From Acidimicrobiaceae bacterium (lineage in GTDB: Bacteria; Actinomycetota; Acidimicrobiia; Acidimicrobiales; Ilumatobacteraceae): 10,545 nt of DNA. The stretch is from contig DMQJ01000015.1 of the NCBI GenBank assembly GCA_003455715.1, forward strand, positions 421-10,965, read 5' to 3'. Every line of letters starts with the position of its first letter. Position 1 is the first letter of the stretch. Below are positions 5,369 to 10,545 of the stretch, one piece after another. The notes under the pieces were generated by a model. That model was not told the origin of the DNA. It did no database searches and was given only the letters and a program-made list of their open reading frames with translations. The position numbers were made by a program, and so were the translations under genes.

Positions 5369-7396
5369 ATGACCTTTCTGCTCATTGCTGCAGCCGCGTT
5401 GGTGTTCTTCCTCATCGCCGTCGGCTTCTTCGTCACCCGTCTGTACCGCAAGGTCAATCAGGGGCAAGCGCTCATCGTCAACAAGGCATCGTCGACGGCT
5501 GTCACATTCAACGGTGGTGTGGTGCTCCCGGTGATCCACAAGGCCGAGTTGATGGATATCGGCGTGAAGGTGATCGAAATCGAGAAGATGGGGCACGACG
5601 GCCTGATCTGCCACGACAACATCCGCGCCGACATTCGGGTGAGCTTCTACGTGCGGGTGAACCCGACCGAAGACGACGTGCGCAAGGTTGCCCAGCTGGT
5701 GGGGTGTGCCAGCGCGTCCGACCCGGTGAAACTCAACGAGCTGTTCAACGCCAAGTTCGCCGAGGCGTTGAAGACCGCGGGCAAGCAGATGGAGTTCGTG
5801 CAGCTGTACGAGCAGCGCGAACAGTTCCGCACCAATGTCATCGGGGTCATCGGCGAAGACCTCAACGGCTACATGCTCGACGACGTTGCCATCGAGTATC
5901 TCGAGCAGACCCCGCTCGACAAGCTCGACCCCAACAACGTGCTCGACGCTGAAGGCATCAAGCGCATTACCGACATCACCAGCCGCGAGCAGGTGCAGTC
6001 GAACATCTTCCGCCGCGAGGCAGAGAAGCAGATCAAGTCGAAAGACGTCGAGACCCAGCAGGCCATCTTCGAGATGGAGCGCCAGGAGAAGGCCGCCGAG
6101 TACCGGGCCATGCGCGAGGTGGCCACGGCCAAGGCGCGCGAGGAAAGCCTCACCTCACAGGTGGAGGCTGAAGAACGCGCCAAGGCCGAACAGGCGCGCC
6201 TGAAGACCGACGAGATGGTGGGTATCCAGCAGGAGAACATGCAGCGCGAGGTCCAGGTCGCTGCCACAGCCCGCGAGCGAGTGCTGGCGGCCGAACGGGA
6301 GAAGATCGAAAAGGCCCGCCAACTCGAGCAGGTGGCACGCGAGATCGAAACCCTCGCGGCCACAAAGGATCTCGAGTCGGAGCGTGCTCGCGTGGCGGAG
6401 TTGGCCAAGGCGCGCATCGCCGTGGAGAAGACGGTGGCCGAGCAGGAGGAAGCCATCAAGACCCTGCGCACGGTGGAAGACGCCAATCGTGGCAAGGAGG
6501 CCCAGGTCATCGCGGCCGGGGCGCAGGCCGAGAGTGTGCTCATCACCACCATCAAGGAGGCCGAGGCCAAGGAGCGTGCATCGCAGCACCTTGCCAGGGA
6601 GCGACTCACCCTGGCTGAGGCGGCCAAGACCGCCGCCGAGTTGGAGAGCGCGGCCAAGATCCGACTTGCGGAAGGCACTCGCGCTGAGGCTGCCGCCGAA
6701 GGCCTTGCCGAGGTGGAAGTGCAGAAGGCATCGGCAGTTGCCATCGAGCAGAAGGGTCTGGCTGAAGCTCGCGTGCTGGAGGCCCAGGCCGATGCTGCGC
6801 TGAAGCGCGGCGGCGCCGATGCCGAGGTCGCCAAGCTCGTGGGCGAGGCCGAGGGTGCTGCGATGGAAGCCCGTCTGAAGGGCGAGGCGGCTGGTCTCAC
6901 CGACAAGGCGGAGGCGATGAAGCAACTCGAAGGCGTGGGCAAGGACTACGACCTTGCCGTCCGCCAGATCGAGGCCGACGTGCAGGTGCGCACCGCATCG
7001 ATCGACGCTCAGAAGCAGGCCGCCATCGCCCAAGCCGAGGCCATGGGCGCCGCGCTCTCGAACGCCAACGTCGACATCGTCGGCGGCACCGACATGTTCG
7101 TCGACCGCATCCTTGGCGCCACGGCCATGGGCAAGGCGGTCGACGGATTCGCAGGCAGCAGTGCCACCACCGAGGCGATCGCCAAGCCCTATGTCACCGG
7201 CGAGCGCGACCTCATCGAGACGCTGGCGAGCGCAGTGGGTGGCTCGCAGGGCCTGGCCAATCTGTCGCTGGCACGTTTCCTCAGCGTGCTCGGCGAGCGT
7301 GTCGGTGGCGACGAAGGCCAGCTGCTCGGTGAGTTGGTGGCCACGCTGAAGGATCGCGGCCTCGACTCGGTGCCGGTGCAGCAGCTCTTGAAGTGA
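5369..7396 (+). CDS. Flotillin / SPFH-domain family protein (YqiK-like)
   Basis: This is a 675-residue scaffold protein of membrane microdomains. Residues 3-24 are one strongly hydrophobic helix, followed by RLYRK, which fits a membrane anchor with the rest facing the cytoplasm. The SPFH/band-7 domain spans about 25-205 (QGQALIVNK, GGVVLPVIHKAELMDI, ICHDNIRADIRVSFYVRVNP, EFRTNVIGVIGEDLNGYMLDDVAIEYLEQTP region). Residues 206-560 are a long Glu/Ala/Lys/Arg-rich coiled coil with many AEA-type repeats, as in flotillin domains that oligomerise. The C-terminus keeps a flotillin-like NVDIVGGTDMFVDRIL (567-582) and a further ~90 residues. At 675 residues it is longer than typical flotillins of about 500. 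Only two cysteines (81, 113) are present, so anchoring should depend on the helix rather than lipidation. It sits between the OB-fold partner and a giant ATPase 7 bases downstream. Confidence 0.93.
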   Translation: MTFLLIAAAALVFFLIAVGFFVTRLYRKVNQGQALIVNKASSTAVTFNGGVVLPVIHKAELMDIGVKVIEIEKMGHDGLICHDNIRADIRVSFYVRVNPTEDDVRKVAQLVGCASASDPVKLNELFNAKFAEALKTAGKQMEFVQLYEQREQFRTNVIGVIGEDLNGYMLDDVAIEYLEQTPLDKLDPNNVLDAEGIKRITDITSREQVQSNIFRREAEKQIKSKDVETQQAIFEMERQEKAAEYRAMREVATAKAREESLTSQVEAEERAKAEQARLKTDEMVGIQQENMQREVQVAATARERVLAAEREKIEKARQLEQVAREIETLAATKDLESERARVAELAKARIAVEKTVAEQEEAIKTLRTVEDANRGKEAQVIAAGAQAESVLITTIKEAEAKERASQHLARERLTLAEAAKTAAELESAAKIRLAEGTRAEAAAEGLAEVEVQKASAVAIEQKGLAEARVLEAQADAALKRGGADAEVAKLVGEAEGAAMEARLKGEAAGLTDKAEAMKQLEGVGKDYDLAVRQIEADVQVRTASIDAQKQAAIAQAEAMGAALSNANVDIVGGTDMFVDRILGATAMGKAVDGFAGSSATTEAIAKPYVTGERDLIETLASAVGGSQGLANLSLARFLSVLGERVGGDEGQLLGELVATLKDRGLDSVPVQQLLK

Positions 7397-7403
7397 GCCA
7401 TCG

Positions 7404-10400
7404 ATGACCGACGCTGCCGCCCCGAGCGGCGCCCCGGCTGCATCGGCGGCCACTCCGCCTGCCGCCAGCTCGGCGACTGTTCCGGCCTCGACATACCAGC
7501 TGCTGCGCGAGCGGCTCCACGGCGTTGCCGACCGCCTCGACGCAGCAGCGCAACAGGTGAACCGCGAGCGGGCCGAGGTCTTTGCGGCGGTGCCGTTGGC
7601 GCTCGCCGAGCAAGACCGGTTGCGTACCGAGTATCCGGCTCATGCGCGCGACGTGGTGGCCATCGACGACCTGTTGCTGTTCGGCTTCCACGCGTCGGTG
7701 GGCTTGCAGCAGGCGCGCACGGTCGCCGACACGTTCTCCCTCTACACGGTGCAACAGGCGGCCGACACCGACTGGGCGTTCAACGAGATCCGGGCCGATG
7801 ATGCAGGATGGTTCCTCTCCGACCCGGCGTTCGTCCGCGACCTCGGTGAGCTGTTCACGTACTACGCACAGGCGCGCTTGCTGAAGCTGCAGGTCAGCAA
7901 TGGCCGGCTGCTGATGGTGTTCTCTGTCGGCTCCAACCTCGACGACGTGCGGGTGCTTCGCTGGCAACTCACTGCCGACGGCCCTCCCACCTACATCGAC
8001 GCCTACGGTGAACTCGACGTTGCGCCCTCCGAGCCATTCGACTTCGAGTGGGTGGAGGCGGGTCGTGAACTGGTGGTGGAAGGACGCTGGCGGCACCTGT
8101 CGATCGCCGGCGTCGTGCACGTGGGCATCGACCGTCGTCATCTGGAGTTCAGGGTCGACGACGCGGTGGAGGGCGGGCGCACCATCCTCACCGAGCCGCT
8201 CGCCGAAGAGCAGAGCCTCGACGATCTGAAGGTGCGCTACGCCTTGCTGGGCGATGTGCTCCTCGTGGGCGTGCGCCCGTATCGCGAGGCCGACGAACGT
8301 TGCTACATCGTCAACCGCCTCACTCGCGCCGCCAGCCGCGTCGATGCGGTCCGCCGCAACTGCCACCAACTCCCCGAGGGGCAAGGTGTCGTGTTCCCCG
8401 GCGGGTATCACTTGCAGAATGGCGACACCAAGGTGTTCACCGTGCCGTCTGGCTCCGGTGCGGCACCTGCCACCGGGTTCGGCTTCCATGCGTCGCACCG
8501 CAGCCCGAACGGCGAAGACATCCTCTACGCGTACTACCAGCCGGAGACCGGCGAGTACCTGCTGTGTGCGTACAACGTGGTGTCGCGCACGATGGCCAAT
8601 CCAGTGGTCAGCGACGGGTATGCGCTGTTCGACGACGGGTTGATTCTCACCATTCGGCACGCGGGCGAACCACAGCGCGTGCACACGGTCGGCGTGTACA
8701 CCAGCCCGTTCTGCGACGCCGAGCACTATGCGCCGCCGGTGGCCGGCGACAGCTTCCACGGCCGCGTGGGCAACCCTGAACTCGTGCGGGTGCTGGGCGA
8801 GGCGTTCTCCTTGGCCCGCGACGCGCGCGATCCGGCCTTCAACGCCGCAGTGTTCGAAGCGATGGTCGGGCGTGCCACCGTGCTGCTCGACGCGCACGCG
8901 TGGCTCGCTGCGCCGGAGGGGCATGGGCTTGGCGCCCTGCTCGTGGAGTTGCGCAAGTCAGCCGGCGACGTGCTCGACGAGTTCGAGACGGTCGTGGTGG
9001 CCAAGCGCGAGGCGGTGTCGCGCCTGCACGACGCAGATCGCGCAGTCGCCGACCTGGTGGCCGACGCTGAGCTCGAGCTGCGCGACGCCGACACGTACAT
9101 CGACCGGCTGGCGGCAGCACGTGCGTCCATCGGGTCGCTGGTCGAGCTGCGTGATGTGCGCGAGATCGACCTTGCCGCTGTCGACGCTCTCACCGAGAAG
9201 GCCACCGCGGTGCACGAGCGGCTGGCACGACGCGCCGTCGACTTTCTCGGAAGCGACGACGCGCTCAACGGGCTGCTCGAGGTGTTCGCCGCCGCTGAGC
9301 GGTCGGCGCCGGCAACGGCCACGGTCGCGGCCGTTGCGCCGCTGGTGGCGGAGGTGGAAGCCGCCGGCGAACGGGTGGTGCTGCTCACTGAGGTGGTGTC
9401 GGGGCTGGAGGTGGCCGACGCCACCGTGAAGACGGCGGTGCTCACTCGGCTGTCGGATGCGCTCGCCCGTCGCAACGGTGCTCGGGCCACGCTCGACGCC
9501 AGAGTTGCCCAGCTGCGAGTGAGCGAGTCGGCCGCTGCGTTTCAGGCTGGGCTTGCCGTGGTCGCCCAGCGCAGCCAAGCCCTGTTGATGACCGCCGCCG
9601 AGACTGCCCAGTGCGACTCGGCCGTGGCGGCGCTCGCAGCCGAACTTGAGAACCTCGATCTGCAGTACGGCGACGTCGCTGCCCATGCCGAAGCCATCGC
9701 CAACAAACGCGACGAGGTGGTGGCGGCCTTCGCTGCCAAGCGCGATTCCATCACCGCCACGCGGGCTCAACGCGTCACCCGCCTCGTGTCGTCGGCGCAG
9801 CGGCTCATCGACACGGTCACCACCCGCGCGGCGACACTGGCCGATCGCGCTGCAGTCGACACGTTCTTCTCCACCGATCCGCTGGTGGCCAAAGTTCGCA
9901 CCTCCATCGACGAGCTGGCGGCGCTCGGAGAAGCGGGACCCGCTGGCGAACTCGACGTCGCCCTCGGTACCGCTCGCGACCAGGCGCGCCGTACTGTTGC
10001 CGACCGCGCCGAGCTGTTCGAGGCCGGCACGGTGAGGGTGGGCCGGTGGAAGTTGGGGGTCAACACCGAACCGTTCGAACTGCGCCTCGACCCCGGCGAT
10101 GGCGATACGCCACCCGTGCTGCGGCTGAGTGGCACCGACCTCGTCCTCCCGGTACCCGACGACCTCTTCGATGGGCTGCAGGGTGCCGACCTGGCGGTGG
10201 CACGCCAGACCTATCCCACCGAGACCGCAGAGCTACCACGCGCGCTCTACCTGGCGTTCGACGCACTGCTCGCGGGCGTGCACCCCGACCAGGTTGCGTC
10301 GTTCGCCGCCGGCCGTATCGACGACGGCTACGAACCTGGTGTGCACGACGCCGACGCCGCGGCGTTGGTGACCGCCCTCGAAGGATGGTGGGCCCAGCCG

Positions 10401-10545
10401 GCGATGCGCCACCGCGGGGTGGTTCGAGCCGTCGCGGGTGCATGGCTGGCGACGCTCGACGCGAAGGAGCGTGTCGCTGTCGAGCGTGAACTTGCCGCGC
10501 TCGCCACGTTGGGCGCCGGTCGCGCGCTGCGGTCATTCACCGAGC
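7404..10545 (+). CDS. 'DNA repair ATPase' family protein with DUF3686 N-terminal region (3' truncated)
   Basis: A single open frame runs from ATG 7404 to the window end without a stop, giving 1,047 complete codons. It starts 7 bases after the flotillin stop and is surely co-transcribed. Residues 1-29 are Ala/Ser/Pro-rich and disordered. A short coiled coil follows (YQLLRERLHGVADRLD region, 31-60). Residues about 80-480 match my memory of the DUF3686 region of proteins annotated 'DNA repair ATPase': LLFGFHASVGL (91-101), FPGGYHLQNGDTKVF (331-345), SPNGEDILYAYY (367-378), DGYALFDDGL and the GEPQRVH...YTSPF stretch. From about 480 on it is mostly Ala/Glu/Arg-rich helical, coiled-coil-like sequence, then a more globular part after about 870. 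No Walker A or B is visible. In this family the AAA-type ATPase domain is C-terminal, so it should lie beyond the window. Despite the family name, no repair activity is shown by sequence. A weak GAAGTGAG overlapping the flotillin stop may serve as ribosome site. Confidence 0.85.
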   Translation, partial: MTDAAAPSGAPAASAATPPAASSATVPASTYQLLRERLHGVADRLDAAAQQVNRERAEVFAAVPLALAEQDRLRTEYPAHARDVVAIDDLLLFGFHASVGLQQARTVADTFSLYTVQQAADTDWAFNEIRADDAGWFLSDPAFVRDLGELFTYYAQARLLKLQVSNGRLLMVFSVGSNLDDVRVLRWQLTADGPPTYIDAYGELDVAPSEPFDFEWVEAGRELVVEGRWRHLSIAGVVHVGIDRRHLEFRVDDAVEGGRTILTEPLAEEQSLDDLKVRYALLGDVLLVGVRPYREADERCYIVNRLTRAASRVDAVRRNCHQLPEGQGVVFPGGYHLQNGDTKVFTVPSGSGAAPATGFGFHASHRSPNGEDILYAYYQPETGEYLLCAYNVVSRTMANPVVSDGYALFDDGLILTIRHAGEPQRVHTVGVYTSPFCDAEHYAPPVAGDSFHGRVGNPELVRVLGEAFSLARDARDPAFNAAVFEAMVGRATVLLDAHAWLAAPEGHGLGALLVELRKSAGDVLDEFETVVVAKREAVSRLHDADRAVADLVADAELELRDADTYIDRLAAARASIGSLVELRDVREIDLAAVDALTEKATAVHERLARRAVDFLGSDDALNGLLEVFAAAERSAPATATVAAVAPLVAEVEAAGERVVLLTEVVSGLEVADATVKTAVLTRLSDALARRNGARATLDARVAQLRVSESAAAFQAGLAVVAQRSQALLMTAAETAQCDSAVAALAAELENLDLQYGDVAAHAEAIANKRDEVVAAFAAKRDSITATRAQRVTRLVSSAQRLIDTVTTRAATLADRAAVDTFFSTDPLVAKVRTSIDELAALGEAGPAGELDVALGTARDQARRTVADRAELFEAGTVRVGRWKLGVNTEPFELRLDPGDGDTPPVLRLSGTDLVLPVPDDLFDGLQGADLAVARQTYPTETAELPRALYLAFDALLAGVHPDQVASFAAGRIDDGYEPGVHDADAAALVTALEGWWAQPAMRHRGVVRAVAGAWLATLDAKERVAVERELAALATLGAGRALRSFTE

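Noticed and set aside
5869..7453. Two long minus-strand frames (357 and 432 codons) under the flotillin coiled coil
   Set aside because: The Ala/Ser/Arg- and Leu/Gly/His-rich translations mirror the repetitive GAG/GCC codons of the coiled coil. There is no ribosome site and no family resemblance.
7281..8924. 547-codon open frame on the minus strand
   Set aside because: It is antisense to the flotillin end and the giant ATPase gene, both of which have recognisable protein motifs. Its composition is shadow-like (His/Arg/Val-rich) with no motif.

Overview
The window is a GC-rich stretch in which every recognisable gene lies on the + strand. The organism is probably an actinobacterium, and the class Acidimicrobiia is my best guess. 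The reasons are the base composition, the SMC C-terminus ending in MQPGGSSKV, and a lipoprotein with AACGDD followed by a Thr/Glu/Pro/Asp-rich linker, a style common in that class. This placement is inference from composition and protein style only. The first 13 bases equal the standard Illumina adapter end, so the left edge is a contig end from short-read assembly.

Region 1 (1-369) is the C-terminal ATPase half-site of the chromosome-segregation ATPase SMC, cut off by the contig end.

Region 2 (472-4547) is a compact four-gene ABC importer operon of the spermidine/putrescine (PotABCD) type. The order is ATPase, lipoprotein binding protein, permease 1, permease 2. Junctions are ATGA and GTGA overlaps and then a 10-base gap, so translation is probably coupled. 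A very strong hairpin (14-bp perfect stem closed by a UCCG tetraloop) lies just after the binding-protein stop codon, inside the first codons of permease 1. It is placed where it could protect the binding-protein message or reduce permease expression.

Region 3 (4548-4715) is a 168-base gap. It holds a 7-bp inverted repeat overlapping a perfect TTGACA, and a 9-base direct repeat on either side of that dyad.

Region 4 (4716-10545) is a three-gene membrane-platform module: a YqiJ-type (DUF1449) membrane protein with an OB-fold tail, a 675-residue flotillin/SPFH protein with one N-terminal membrane anchor, and a very large protein (over 1,047 residues visible, still open at the window end). The last resembles proteins annotated 'DNA repair ATPase' with a DUF3686 N-terminal region. 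The flotillin and ATPase genes are 7 bases apart. A flotillin with its OB-fold partner is an established pairing. The tightly linked giant ATPase makes this the least understood and most interesting part of the window.

I see no tRNA, rRNA, CRISPR array, transposase or phage gene.
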